Shown here piece after piece: positions 13,101 through 28,100 of a stretch of DNA of 64,000 bases (positions are counted from its first letter, which is position 1; each line of letters opens with the position of its first letter). The position numbers and the translations under genes were made by a program. This stretch comes from Portulaca oleracea (Eukaryota; Streptophyta; Magnoliopsida; Caryophyllales; Portulacaceae): assembly GCA_029582165.1 (NCBI GenBank), contig CM055881.1, positions 22,342,594 to 22,406,593 on the forward strand. The letters are read 5' to 3'. The notes under the pieces were generated by a model. That model had not been told where the DNA came from. It saw only the letters and a program-made list of their open reading frames with translations, and did no database searches.

Positions 13101-16100
13101 GCATATTAATATGTTTAGCATTAATAATTAGATATTTTATATGTTTTAGTTTGCTATTCTTACTTGGAATATTATAGTTTCCTAAGTTGTTTAGGATTAT
13201 TATTCGAGTTTCCTATTTCTATGAGGTTTAGTATTAGGCAGGTTCTTTACCTATAAATCTACTAGGGATGAGCGGTTCCAGATCCGAAACCTGGAACCTG
13301 ACCGAAACCAATCAAACGGGTAGGTTCCGGAAGCTGAACCGGTCAAACAGGTCAAGGGTAAGGTTCCTAAAATTCAGGAGCCTGTTAAATGGGTAAAGGT
13401 AAGGTTCCTCAACTACTATCCTAAACCAGAACCTGGAACCTATCAATTACGGTTAGGTGTCGGGTATTGTCACTAAATTTGAAGATTTCATGGAATTTTA
13501 AGCTTGTTATATGACTTAGTTTATTTTCGTGAAGTTGTAATTTATGTTGAGACTTAATATTTATGAAGACTATTTGTCATTTTGTATCGTTTGTTTCCGT
13601 AAAACCAACTTGTAAGACTATTTTAAATGTTTGGTTTGTTTGCACTTTAGAGCAATGTGGGGTTGGTATATGGTAGTCAATGTATAAATGTTATGGATGA
13701 AATAATGACATGTTAGACTTTATTATTCTTTAAAAAAAAAATGCTAGACTATACCCAAACAGACTTTTTAAAAAAAAAAAATTAAAAAAACATGTCAGAA
13801 AATATATTTAGTGTATAATAGGTGGGTACCCGGAACTAAACACGGAACCGCGAAATTTAGGAACCGGTTTAAACGGGTAAGGTTAAGGTTCTTCAAATTT
13901 AGTAACCGGTTTAAACGTGTAAGGATAAAGTCCCTAAAATTTAGTAACCAGTCAAACGGGTAAGGATAAGGTTCCTAGCTTTAGGTGAGGGTACCCGAAA
14001 CCGCTCACCCCTACCTATAAATAAGGTCTTTGCTAGCCTTTATGAAAAAGACTACATTGAATATTGAATAAAATTATTACTGATTTAAGCACAGGTATGC
14101 TAATCTTTCTTTGAATCCAACACGGAGATGCTGAATCCTTCTCCTGAAGTCAACACGGGGATGTTCAATTCTTTTCTTTAACTTTTATTTGTTTCCCGTT
14201 GTCTCTATCAAATTGGTATCAGAACAAGTTCTTAATTCTGAGCCTTCACCTAAATTTTTTTTCCTCTTTCCGCTGCCATCCAACTTTTGGAAAAAAAAAA
14301 AAAATCCCATCTATCCAGGGCAAAAAAAAAAAAAAAAAAAAAACCCTTACCCTCGCAACTGCTTCTGCCTGAATCCACCACGCCACCGCTGATCACTGGC
14401 CACCAACCACCAACCACCGCCATCCGCACAGAAAACCCTAGAATCCCCCAATTTCGCAAACCCTAATATGCGAAATTCTCAATTCTCAAACCCTAATTCC
14501 CCAAATTCATCCTCAATTCGCCCACCCACTTCAAATTGCCTTCACCCATCAACTTTTTACTCAATTTCGCCCAAAACCCCTCTATCAATTGTGCTAAACC
14601 AGCCCCAAATTGCTTCCAATTGATCCGCCCTGATTTTGCGAAACCCTAGATCACGAAAGTTGGTGCACTGTTGTGCTGTTCTTGTTGTTTGATTGTACTA
14701 TCCCCTGTCGAGATCTCTCAGAGAAGGTCGACCTAAGAGTCTCGCTGCTCCTCTACTGTCGCTAGAGACCCTGGTTGCTGGAGTGTTCGCCAGAGTTAAT
14801 GTTCGTTGGGGCTGTTGCTGCTGCTGCGGGCTTCCTCTTTCTAGTGGTGCAACTTGGTGCCTTAGCAAAGTTGTTGCTAACTGAATGTGGTTTCTCGCTT
14901 CAACAAGTAGGTTTCTTCGGTATTTTGTAATTTGTTTGAATTCTCGCTTTGATTTTAGGCTAAGTGATAATTAGTTGGTTGTTAATTAAGTTTTGTTGGA
15001 GCCTTAAACTTGTTTTCCATTTTCAAAAAAAAAAAATCAGGACAATTAGGATAATTACGTACTTGTCTTAGTTGCTCTGCTTTCTCGTGTGCATTAGTAG
15101 TATGATTTGAATTTACTTATTGTGTTCTTTGTTGCATATTGGGGGGGGGGGGAAGAACTACTTTGACCTTATATGCCAATCACTAGAGCAATGGCTTTAG
15201 AAGAGAGAGTTTATGGACTTGAGGTGAGTATGAAGGATGTTGATAAAAGAATAGACACAAAGATGAAAAATATCAAAAAAGGGATAGAGGATGATCTGCA
15301 AGACATGTTCAAAAAAATTACCTCTAGATTTGATGATGTCCGAGAGTCACTTCAAATGGAGATTCATGAAGTCACAAATAGGGTCACAGGCTTAGAAAGT
15401 ACCAGGACAAGCTTCCAAACTTCGTTAGGTGGTCTCCATGATAATGTTACTAAATTGGAACAAAGGTTGGAATCCCATGTGACCAAGCTTGTGTGTGATA
15501 AGGGCATAGTAGATCCTACTCCGGCAAACAAATTGTTGAATGATGCCTTGAACTTAGAGAGATCCATCGTCGGAGAACCTAGCCAAGGCCCCAACTCATA
15601 TGAACCTATTCCCCGACCCACTCCCTATACCCATGCTTACGAGAATGTTGGTTACTATGACTCAGATTGCATGCGTCGACAACAACATAGGGATAGGAAC
15701 CGTGCCCACACCCCTAGGCGTCCTTCACCTAGGCATGGTTATGATCCACCTAGGAATTACAACCATGATGACCCTTGTGATGTTACTCGTAGAATTAAGG
15801 TTGATGTGCCCGAATTTGATGGTCGACATGATCCTAATGTCTTCACTGACTAGATAGATCGGCAAGAGAACTACTTTGCATTTTATGGCATGACTGACAT
15901 TGCTAGAATTCGCTTTACTAAGATGAAACTTGTTGAGTCTCCTGTGAAATATTGGCAAAGTGTTGAAATAGAGATTACACACGGGCATGAACCCCCCATA
16001 ACCTTGAGGGAAAAGATGAAAGGTAAGCTAAAAGCAAAGTATGTTCCAACATTCCATAAGCAACAAATGATGAATGGTTAAACCAAAGACAATCCACTAG

Positions 16101-19100
16101 TGTGGCCGATTATTATGCTCAATTTGACGAGATGAAGCTTAGGTGTGCCACTAGAGAAGAACCATGGGTCACTATGACAAGGTTTATAAATGGGCTTAAT
16201 GATAACATTAAGGGTGATGTGAATCTACACGAACTTGAGTCCTTGATAGAGGCCTACCAGAAAGCTTTAGAAATTGAGAAATACAAGAAGCCTTCCTACC
16301 CCTATAGGTGGACTTCCCAAGCCGGGGAGTCTTATCCATCTAAGCCTAACAACATTAACAAGCCATCCTTCCATAGAGGCACCACCCACAAACATAAGTT
16401 GCCAAAGCCCAATAGTCGACCCCCTCAGCCATCTAATTTAGCTGAGAGTGGCTCATCCTCTTTTACATCAACATCATATATTGTGTGTCATAAGTGTCAT
16501 GCGAAAGGACAATCTGCCTCTCATTGTCCTACTCGTGCCCTTACCATATGAGGCCAACCTATTGATGACATGAAGGGTATAGATGAAACTATCTATCCTG
16601 TGGAGGAAGATACCAATACGGAGAGTGACAGGGAGGAAGAGGGCCATCTGACTGGTATGTGTTGTCTTCTTCCTTCAACCCATCCTGACTTGTGGTAACG
16701 AATTGCGATTTTTGAGAGTAAGACACAATGTGCTAGTAAGATTCTTCATGTAGCGATCCATAGTGGTAGTTCTATGAATGTGATTTCTAAGTCCGCTGTG
16801 AGACTCCTAGGCCTTCGACCCATACCATATCCCACTCCTCTCACAGTTGCTTGGGTCAACATGTCATCTTTGTCCATTACTGAAAAGTGTGAAGTCCCTC
16901 TCCAGTTCGGTGCATATTCTGATATTGTTTGGTGTAATGTCTTGCCTATGGATGTTGCTCACATACTTTTAGGTCACCCTTGGATTTATGACAAAGATGC
17001 CACCAACTTTCGACAAGAAAACATAAATGAGTTTAAGCATGACGGAAAGAAGATTAAGTTAGCTCCTGCGCCCCACAACTCCTAATGAGCTTAGAGATTA
17101 TAAGGAAAGAGTCGCTCAGACTAAAAAAACAACCCCTAAGATTGCATTTTCTAAGTGGATACAATGATATTGAAGTTCTGCATGATGTTGTTCCTAGAAT
17201 TCCTCTTGATTTAGTGTCATTGCCTATTGATTCTTGGCCTGCTGAATTTTACGCTAAACACATTCATGATTTGCATGCCGATGTTCAACAGAAAACTGCA
17301 CTGAGTACTGACAATTATAAACTTCCTGCTCATGTGCTTTGTGGGAAGTTAGAGTTTAACGGAGTTAATTATGTGATAATCCAAAGTTGTCCTAAACGAT
17401 TTCCAAAACATTCTTTTCAATTGCATTTTGCTCGGTCCCTTTCGATTGTAAATCACTTTGGATCCAATAATTACTTACTTGGCTTCCCTCCTGATTTATC
17501 TTTTAATCCTATCTTCACTGTCGAGGATTTGACATTTTGTCGAGGTACTTTTGCACCTTCCAGTTGTTTCCGAATTTTATAGGCGAGTTTGTGATTTCTT
17601 CCACTTCGGTACCCATACTACCTCTTGTTGAGCTTAGTGTTGTCATGATCTCTGCTATTGATATTTGCGCCCCTCTTGCCAATAAGATTGTTCACATTGT
17701 TGTTAGGGTTTTGATGGAGATTCACCTTGCCTTGGTCTCACATTTGGAGACCCAAGGTTTATGGAGAATGATGGAGATCAGCCCAGCTCGTCCAATCCAC
17801 CAAAGGAGGTCCAATTCATACACATGGAAGTGGAAAAGACCCTAGAAGAAGGATCCATTAAGGAGGCCCAACGGCCAACTCGTGTACTTTGCTCCATATC
17901 TCAAGATGACATCCCAGCTAGCTAAAGGAAGCCCAAATTCACGTGCAAGAGACAGCCATCCTAGTAGGATTAGGAGTATTTGTATCTTTCTTTATTAGTA
18001 GGTAAGTTTGTTATAGTATTTTTCTTTATTAGTAGCTAAGTTTGTTATATTTTTCTTTATTAGTACCTAAGTTTGTTAGAAGGCATAACGCCAAGTATTG
18101 TCTAGTAGCTTAGGCGTCAAGTTAAAAGAGTTTAGAAGAGTCTAGAAGGGGAGAATCCTAGTAGGATTCAATCCTAGTCTTGGACGCCAATTTTTCTAAT
18201 CCCATCAGGATTAGGAAAGCCAAAGGGAATCCTAGAAGGATTCATCCTTAGGTTGCTTAGGCGCCAATCTTAGTAGTCCTAGAAGGATTAGGTTTTATTC
18301 TAGTATAAATAGGGGAAGCTTGTAACGTTTAAACACACAATTTATGCAATGAATACAAACAAGCTTTTGCTTACCCTGAGAGTTTAGAAGAGTCTAGAAG
18401 GGGAGAATCCTAGTAGGATTCAATCCTAGTCTTGGACGCCAATTTTGTCTAATCCCATCAGGATTAGGAAAGCCAAAGGGAATCCTAGAAGGATTCATCC
18501 TTAGGTTGCTTAGGCTCCAATCTTAGTAGTCCTAGAAGGATTAGGTTTTATTCTAGTATAAATAGGGGAAGCTTGTAACGTTTAAACACACACTTTATGC
18601 AATGAATACAAACAAGCTTTTGCTTACCTTGAGAGTTTTCTATAACCCTCTTTCCTTTTCTACTATTGTACCTTGAATTGGCTATTCAAGTGGTGAGGTA
18701 GAACTTGTCTCCTATACTTAGAAGGTGTTTCTGTAACTAAGTAGAAGAGAAAGGAGCCCTAGGGATTCAACTTGTGGTGATTCTGTATCAAGTTCGATTC
18801 TCTTGAACTATCCAAATTATCTATCTTTGTTGAGCTATTCCTACAGCAACCCTGGGCTTTTCGTGATCCTTACCCTAACCCTAGATTGGTTGCACGTCAC
18901 TCTTGATGTGTAATTGATCATCAAACCTAACTTTGCATCAGTTATACATTAGGTTTTCCATGCTTCTTGGTTTGTTGGACCAATCGTCCACCTGATCATT
19001 CTTGGTTCCAGCGGAAGCTAGATGTTGTGCTCTTGATTCTGTGGGCTACGTTTCTTCATGCAAACGCACCGGAGGAACGTTTCTTTCAAGCCGGGAAAAT

Positions 19101-22100
19101 GATAGAAATACATATTAATATATTATTTAGCAATAATAAGTAGATATTTTATATGCTTTAGTTTCCTATTCTTATTAGGAATACTATAGTTTCCTAAGTT
19201 TAGGATTATTATTCTAGTTTCCTATTTTTATTAGGTTTAGTATTAGGCAGGTTATTTACCTATAAATAAGGGTTTTGCTAGCTTTTATGAAACATACTAC
19301 ATTGAATATTGAATACAATTGTTACTGATTTAAGCACAGGGATGCTAATCTTTCTTTGAATCCAACACGGGGATGCTGAATTCTTCTCTTGAATTCAACA
19401 CGAGATGTTGAATTCTTTTCTTTAGCTTTTATTTATTTCCAGTTCTCTATCAGGTGGGTTTAATAGTTCTTGGGTAGTGGTTTCCTTTATCCCAAATCCA
19501 TATCTTGTGTGAGTTATCATTCCTAGGGTTTGGTTGTGATAATCATCAACATCATCAAGTTCATCAACTCAAGCACCTAATCCCACCATGGCATCCTTCA
19601 CCCCCGCAGCCAAAGGAACCAAATCAGCAGACTGACCAACTGGTTCATCATGGTTTCAAAAGGTGGCATGCCAAGTGTATCTCTTGCCAAGGCAAAATAG
19701 TCCAGTCACACATGCCAGTGCAGAAAACAGTGTATATATAAAGACTGCATGTACAATGTAACTGAGCTGAAAAGGGTAGAGATTAGTACCACAAATGTAT
19801 AATTGATCAGAAACTAAAAAACATACTTGATTCACTATTGAAACAACTTGTGCCCATTCACTTTTATCAAATGTTCTGATATCCTCATTAGCAACCATTA
19901 TGCGACCAATGGTAGGCTGCAAAGATGACATGAACTGGTTAGATGATCTAATATTACGAGGCACTGTAAAGTACAAACCAACTTGAAATTTGCAAGGAAA
20001 AAAGTACACGTAGAACTCAAGAAGGAACCTCGTAAAACCGTGCCAACAGCTGTACAATAGTACTTTTCCCTGCACCACTTGGGCCCACAAGAGCAGTTAC
20101 AGTTCCATTCTTTAATGTAAGGTTAAGACCTTTGAGGATCTCAACATCAGGCCTCAATGGATAAGAAAAGTGCAGATCTGCAGTGAGATAGATTGCATTG
20201 TCAAGGCTAATAGTGCCCATAAATGACATAAAATTATATATTACAATGTGCATTTTAACTATTTGATCTTTTTGTATAAGACTTCTTGATTCTCTACTTT
20301 GCTGGACCTCAAGACTACCACCAAAATAACTAATGGCAACAAAATATCACCAAGTGACATAAGAGAAGACAACCCCCCACCCCCACCCCCCCCCCCCCCC
20401 AAACAAAGGAGAAAAAAACACATCCATGATACATGCGCACACACTTACCCCCATGTGCACTCACACACACATGTATATAGCATGAATTTTGTTCATTATG
20501 ACATACAGATTCTCAACTTGTATACATTGCCCGCCCGAATGGAGTATACACCAGAGCATGTTGTATTCATCAAAACACCTTCCATGTTCCATCACAATCA
20601 AGGTAGAATTTCCATTCAACGTGAAAGCTTTACAGCCTCTAGATTAGTCTCGAAGTACTTGTATTCCCACTATGAACTATGCTACAGTTAAATGGAATTT
20701 GGTATAGCGATATGAGTAAAAAGTCCTATGTTTGGTTAAAAGTTGGAATATGATCTTTCCCCCACACACACCAGCACAGACCCAATAACGCAACAGTACC
20801 CAAGACACCACTCCTACCCCCCCCCCCTACTTTTTCCCTCGACAAGATAATACCAAGATTGCAAACTCATGATAAAAGTGCATTAAATTCAGAATAAAAT
20901 TACCCTCAAGACAAATATCACTGGACCAAGCTAAGCTATACAGATCGTATGAGGAGCCCAGTGCAGACATATAAGGCATCTGTTTAGATTGTTTCTCATC
21001 AAATCCATTGACAACAAACAACTCAAATCTTTCATCTTGAACATCTTTCGGTTGTATCTGTCTTTCTAAACCATAGGCTAGAGATTGATCGATTTCTGAC
21101 CCACGGAGAATCGAATTTATCCTCTCAACAGCAGCCAAAGATCCACGAAGATCTCCAAATGTGTAAACCAGGCCTTGAACCTGCATAACTTATCATGATA
21201 GCCAGTTGAGAAGGAAGAATGAAAGCAAAGCTTTCACTGTCCTACTATAGATTTGGGGAATGAAGACTCACTGCAAAAGTCAAGGTGAAAGTGTATCCTA
21301 TGAAGGAAACCACTGTTCCGACAGAGAGTTGACCCTGCACAATGATTGGAACATAAATTAGATGCACTTCTAGAGTGATAGGTACCTTTCTTATGACTTA
21401 TGAGTAATGAAGCAAAGCACTCATAGCTAACTAGAATTAGCATATGTGGCAAGAAGACAACTTCACCCATTTTAGTGTCCTCTATGGCAGAACATGTAGC
21501 CCCTTTCTTGATACAAAACATCAACCTACGGAAGCAATCTTTAAGAAAACCCGTCAAAAGTGAAAGGCAATGCTTAAAGAAAATAAGCATAGCTCTTCCT
21601 CTCCCACTTCCACATCAAATATCTCACTTTCTATGCACCTTTCCTTGTGTGGAGAGAAGGTATGGATACCCATCAATTGCAAACCCCATTATTAAACCAC
21701 TAGTAAAAGGTGAAAATTAAGATGACTCATCTTACACAAGTGAAATGGATAAATTGATATTGATAGTTTGATACATGAGTTACTATGCACAAAGACATTT
21801 ATTTGAGAATCCCTTAAAATGTAAAAAAGAGAGCAAGGAATGACAAGAGATTAGTTTAAGACATTATCCCCCAAATTGATATTCATTTAAGATACAAATC
21901 GATGGTGAATAAATGACCTACGTAGTATCAGAAAGGTCTTGGACAATGCAAAACGAAATTCAGATTTCATAAAAACGTAACTATATTTTTGAGACTAGGA
22001 TCGTGGGTACCCCACTTTTAGTGGAAACTATTTTTAGGGGGCAAGGTTTTAGAATACATTTTAAAGTACCTTGTAATTTAGGAGAACTATTTTAAGGGGC

Positions 22101-25100
22101 ATTTTCCAGTAATTTTTCAAAACTCAAGTGAACTTTTCGCTAGAAAAGATGATTTTCCAATAGCAACCTGGGTGCTTGCACAAAAAAAAAAAACAAAAAA
22201 GATCATAAATTCCTTTCTTTCTCTTCAATGAACTTCAATTGGGTGAGATGGGAGGAGTACGTGAGGGGCAAGAGAGAATATACAAAAGTGATCCAAGATC
22301 GTAAACCATTAATGCATCTATTATGTTTCAAAAAACCGTATAGTAGAAATTAGGTTACCTAATTAATTTGGCAGAAATTTCTATTATGCTTGTGGGCTAG
22401 GTAGACAATTCACAATTGCTAGCGTGTATTTTGGATTATGACTTCATACCTTGGTCTTCCACTCAATGCAAGTTTCAAGAAGTTACATATAAGGGATCCG
22501 ACTATCGAGAGGTTCAAGAAGAAACTCTTACGGAGGAAATCAATATATCTTTCGAAAGGGGGGAGAAACTCTTGTAAGGAGTGTTCTCTCGAGCATTCCG
22601 ACTTACTTTCTTTCTCTTTTCCCCATCCCTTCTTCTATGGCAAATAAGTTGGAAGGACTACAGCAACTTCTCTCAATGGGGGGACTTGGGGTGAGAGATT
22701 TACGTCTTTGTAATGTGGCTCTTCTTGGGAATTGGTCGTGGAGATTCATGAATGAGAACGGTAATCTTTGGAGGAAGGTAATTACAATCAAATATGGTTG
22801 TAGTCTTTGGAAGTATATTATTAAGGGGTGAGAGCGTTTCTATTCATATGTTCCTTTTTGTTGTGGGCGATGGTTCTACCATTTCTTTTTGGCATGATCG
22901 TTGGTTCTTACTGTGGATAGCAATGCTGCTATTGCAAATTATTGGGAGCTCCTATTATTCAAATCTACGTAGCATTGATTATTCACAATTGCATCTTTTG
23001 GATGCTAGACCCTTCCCCAGTATCCTTACATAGAAGTCTTTGGCCCCTTTGAATGTTGCGTCTTGCATTTAGGAAGCGACACGTGAGAGCATGTTGACTT
23101 GTGACAATTTAAATTTAAAAAGGGGGGGGGGGGGGGGGATTTTGACTAATAGGTTGCATGTGCAAGAGGGATGTTGAATCTCCTAATCATCTTTTGTTTC
23201 ATTGTGACTTTGCTAGGTCTTTTCAGTCTTTAGCCTTGGTTGTCTTGGTGTTTCTTAAGTTGTACCCTATATTCATTCTGTAAAGTCTCTCTTCTTTTGG
23301 GTGAATGGGAAGTTTAGCTCTTCCTCTTTTGAGGTAGATTTTGTGGATAGTCTGTTTTCTAGTTGTACATAACTTTGAATGGTGATAGTTGAGCATCCAT
23401 TATGTTTTTCCATTATTAATATATATCTTTTTCCAATAAAAAAAATAGGTTTCTCGAAAAATAGCTTTATGCCCGCGACCAATTTTTTGTTTTGCTTTGT
23501 ACAAGGCGTATTATATGGGAAATCATCTTCTACGGCTACTTTAAAAAAAAAAAAACAAAACACCAAAAAATGCCACTCAAAACAATTCTCCTAAATGATG
23601 GGATACTTCAAAATGCATTTTAGGAACCAGGACCCTTAAAATAGTTTCCACTAAAAGTAGGGTATGCCCAGCAATTTTTTGCTAGGATCTCCTATACGCT
23701 CTTTACATGAGGTCTACACAAGGAAGTCTAGATTGTAAGATTGGCTTCTTTTTGCACCTTTACGCTTCCTATAATCTTCCTACGAAGACAGACTTAATTG
23801 AAGGTGGTAGTTATTCGTGATAAATGCCACAAAAGTTCATAATCACACTGCAAATGACAGCGTAAATGTTGGAGTCAAAAAAATAAAACATTAGCTGGAA
23901 TCTAATTATGTGAGACTTCATGTGAACCCAGAAATCTGAAGGGATAACACTAAGCTGAAATGCTGAATATACAGCCCAGACATAAAAACTTTCTATCAAG
24001 AAAGAGACGACATATTCCTCAGTGACAATACAGAAGGGCATGCCACCAGTAATTAACCGCGACACTTGTCTGATCAAAACAAAAACAAAATTAAAAACGC
24101 AGAGACGAACCTTCAACTAAATTGTCAGAGTAAAAGAAAACTTCAACAAAACTAGCAGATGCTGATGAGAATCTCACCGCTTTAACTTTGTTTCCTCCAA
24201 GCCAATAAAGTGCTAGTAGAGATACATAGACTGCAACTCGGGTCAGGGACTCATTAATTGATTTGAAAGCCCCCAGCTTGATGCCACTAGCCTCATAAGC
24301 AAGAATCTGCCATACAAATAGCACACATCTTAACAGAAAGACACACTAGCATCCTGCCAAAGCCTTGGGAAGTTTCTTCTTCTCAATCACACAAACAGTT
24401 CTGATTCAATTTAGCATAGAACTCTGAAACAAGGTGTAACACATGAAATCACCTGCCTACCAAATGCTGACATTTGACGCTTTTCTCCACCAAATGATCT
24501 CACCTAAGATAATATATACTGTGATAAGTAAAAAAATATTTGGGATACGTAGCCAGGGCCAATAACTGCGAATTTAAAAGGAAATGAATCAAAGCTAATC
24601 TGTTGATAGAAAAGGTAGAGTGTACATAAAATTTAACCGAAAAGTGGAAGCCAATAGAAAGTGCCAAAATCTTACAGTCCTGATAGCAGATATAGTTTCT
24701 GTCACACAGTCAGACATTGATGCTTGTGCCAACCCATGAGCTTTAAAAACCGGCATAGTTGACCGTTTGTATACAGCTGCGGGAAAGATAGGGAAAAAGG
24801 TGTAAAAAAATATGGGAAAGGAAAATGGTAAACAAACACCACAACAGATGCATGATTATCTTTATCAAAAACTTGCATTTGTGCTCAAAAAAAATTTAGC
24901 AAGCTATGCTACAATATTTAGAATTTATGGTCGCCACACTGTACCAATAAATCTCTTATGAATGCATATAATTTCTAATAGGATTATGACAAATGGACCT
25001 TCTTCTTTTACAGAACTATGAAGGGAGGCACGACGTATGAAGTAGGTGGGACTTTAACCCAGTTCTCACCAACTAAAATAGATACAATGAGCATCAGTAG

Positions 25101-28100
25101 CCCCAATACTGGCGCAAGTTGAGGTGAAAGAGCAAAGAGAATGCATATAGTGCCCACAACCTAAAACAGAAAACAGTGCCACGCATTATCTGCTGGATTA
25201 TGCAAGATAAGGTCAAGGAACTCCAGAATGCAAATAAAAGTGCCAAATCTCTGGCAGTCTACAATTAGAATCTTAGTTTCTATTGCAATGAATGTAATTA
25301 ATGTTTTTCTGCTTTGGGTGGCATAAGAAAAGAGCTCCTCATTTTGTTCAAACCAGAGAAAGCTAGTAATGTATTACCCTTAAGCATACAGTTCAATCCT
25401 GTATAATGAAAAGTAGCTTGCCTCAGAAAGTGCTCTGAATCCTCTGTCCCTTGAAACATTTTCAGTCACCACATTTTGTACTGAACCCAATTCAGAAGTC
25501 AGTAATCCAGTCAGCTCACCAACCTGCCAAGTAGAAAACCAAAAAGAAAAACACAATGAATAAATTAAATAAGGAAACAGTCATCTAAATAAAGCACCAA
25601 TGTACATCAGGGTTGGACTTGGAGCAGAGATGAAAGCAGTGACGAAAAAAAAAAAAAAGCAAACTGAGCAATTTTATTGAAAAGGAAAATTGACCACATC
25701 AGAACCAGCAAATCAAATTAACCAAGTTTCCTCAAATAAACATAGCAATATCCGACTAAATATATCTGATTCACCACAACATTATGAAAATGAGGGCTTT
25801 CTCACCTGACCTCTCCCCACAAAAAGCAAGACAGCAACACATCCAAGTGCTAATTAAACCACTACAACAGAAGAAGAACTGACTGCTAATTCTGACAAGC
25901 AACCTACATTTCATATTTCAGAATACTCAGAACACTGTAGTCAAGGTAGTCCTCATTTTTCCCAATAGTGCAATACACGGTGCAAAAGTCAAACATATGT
26001 GTGAATGCTATTTGTGATCATTAGAGACAATTATATCATCAGAACTGTCAAGAAAACCATGAGAAAAGAAGGAAACTATTACAAAATAAGTTCATGTTAT
26101 AGAGTTAGAAGCCTCCAACAAACGGCCAATCAGAACTTTCTGTGCAGCAGCTCAAAAGAGGTTGCCCAGAGTTTAAATTTTCACAGTACCTTGTAGCGGT
26201 CGAAAAACTCCACCTGTTCAAAGTAAAGAAATTCATCATATTAGAACTTCGCAACAGATAGCCCAGAAACACTATAGATTCTACAACCACTGGTGACTTA
26301 ACTACTTGTATATTTAGATGGGAATCTGAGCATACAAAAATCATGAAACATGGACTTCTAAAGCAGGGATCGAAAGTTGGCCAACACACTATTTATAAAA
26401 TTCAAGACAACAAGAAATGTTCACAAAGGTGAGCTTGTCTGCATCTAAATTTCCCCAAACCCCACTAATGTAAGACCTGCGGTGGTGGGGATGGAATTGT
26501 TGTATCAATATTCAATACAGCAGTCGCACTGTCAGAAATATGGCAGTAGAGTTTCCTAGGAAGATCATGAAGGCAAATTAAAATGGAGATGGATATAGTA
26601 AATAAATCAGAGATGATTAAAAAAATCAGGAATACTTAACTCAAATTCATAAGCTCCAAAGACAAAATGAGTAGAGCCTAACCAATCAAGCCTAAGTGCC
26701 TAACAAGCCCAAGAAGTTCAGCATTTTGGTCCTATCCAATTTCTATCCACCAACCCCACATATAAAACAATCAATCATACCTAAATACTTCTAAGTTCTA
26801 ACCCCATTTCCTATCCTTTCCTCCACTACCGTTCTCCGCTATGGAGTGCCTCACATCAATTTTCAACACCTCTAACTAACTCCTCGTGAAAATGCCCAAT
26901 ACATAACAAACAGCATGAAGACAAACCCCTCCGTTACTCCTCTCTATACTAAACACCACATCAAGACAAGACTCGTCACGAAAGCTGGCACTCAATCATC
27001 CTCCGTTCACATAGACACGGTGCATGGCTCTTGTCCTTTTGTTTATTCAGTCCCACGTTATATTAGCAGAAGCTGCCTGATTTTCTTTGATCCGATAATA
27101 AATACATTTCATTGCACATCTTTCAGAACCAGCATGTCCAATTTTAATTTTAACTTTCGTAGACAACTGCTTGTATGCACAATGAGCATAAAAAAATATA
27201 TTTAAGCATAAGTTCCAGATAAAACATGGAGTCATTTACCACTTTCTTGCATATATTATCAATGAAATTGACAATATAAGCACAGATGGGATCAAGACCT
27301 CCTTCCTGGACTTCCCAATCAGCTAGAGCATAGAGTTTCTTTTTATTTTTTCTTTTTGTTTTGAGTGGTTTGGGAGGGGGAGGGGGTAACTACAGTAGAA
27401 AGTACAACCTTATGAATTAGCATCCTCCTGAATATCTGAGCTCGTAAAACAGCCATAACCCTCTCCCAAATTTTGTTCATGTTTATAACAAATATCATAG
27501 TGAAAACGGGCTCCAAGGCGTAAAGAACTGCAATCGAGCTCATCAATTTCCACAAAGGCTCAGATCTTGCTCCTGACAGCACCTCAAAAAATCTGCCTGC
27601 ATAGTTACCAACATATTGACCAAAGCAAGCATTCACATGCATACTAAGAGAACACGCTTATGGAAGAATATATCACCAGATTGAAACTTTCGACCAGACA
27701 TTTTATTCAATGTTATGTGGTAACATTGAAAATTGGGAATAACTTTCAGTGAACCACAAAGTTAACTTTGTTTCCATTTTCAAAAATTAAAGCTGAAACA
27801 AACATGTTTCATAATACATTGATGTTCTCCATAAATCACAAGGCATGAAAGATTTGGAAATATCTGCACATAAGGAGAGAGAAAAAGGAAATATTTGATG
27901 GTAAAATCATATAAAATAATCCTTATTGCATTCACTTATTGCTTGCCTGCACATTAGCACATTTCCAAGGAATCCATACGGGGTCGACATCATCAAGGTC
28001 CAATATTCAGACCTACATTAGGATGAAATGCAGGACAAACATCACCCTATGGTGGCCAGAGAATCACAATTATTGTTTGAGGGAAATGTACTCCTGTAAC

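Larger units (their letters stand above)
17697..18990 (+). mobile_element. LTR-like block H inside the gypsy element (approximate limits)
   Basis: Between the integrase remnant and the 3' LTR is an unrelated promoter-like segment with palindrome-rich sequence, TATAAATAGGGG boxes at 18304 and 18557, and a leader-like tail. The arrangement resembles the U3-R-U5 of a second, nested element. Exact termini and a target duplication were not found. Confidence 0.4.
13091..19452 (+). mobile_element. Ty3/gypsy LTR retrotransposon, internally deleted
   Basis: The 5' LTR at 13091-14210 carries an insertion and the 3' LTR is at 19097-19452. The 3' copy starts TGATAGAAAT and ends CTCTATCA. The two copies are closely similar, and both contain the TATA-like ACCTATAAAT and a leader with CAACACGG. 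A primer-binding site follows the 5' LTR. Flanks CGTGG and GGTGG suggest an imperfect 5-bp target duplication. Inside are a broken gag, a protease remnant and the C-terminal tail of integrase. Reverse transcriptase, RNase H and the integrase core are gone. The element sits in ABCB28 intron 12 in the opposite orientation and inside LTR-like block B. Confidence 0.85.
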
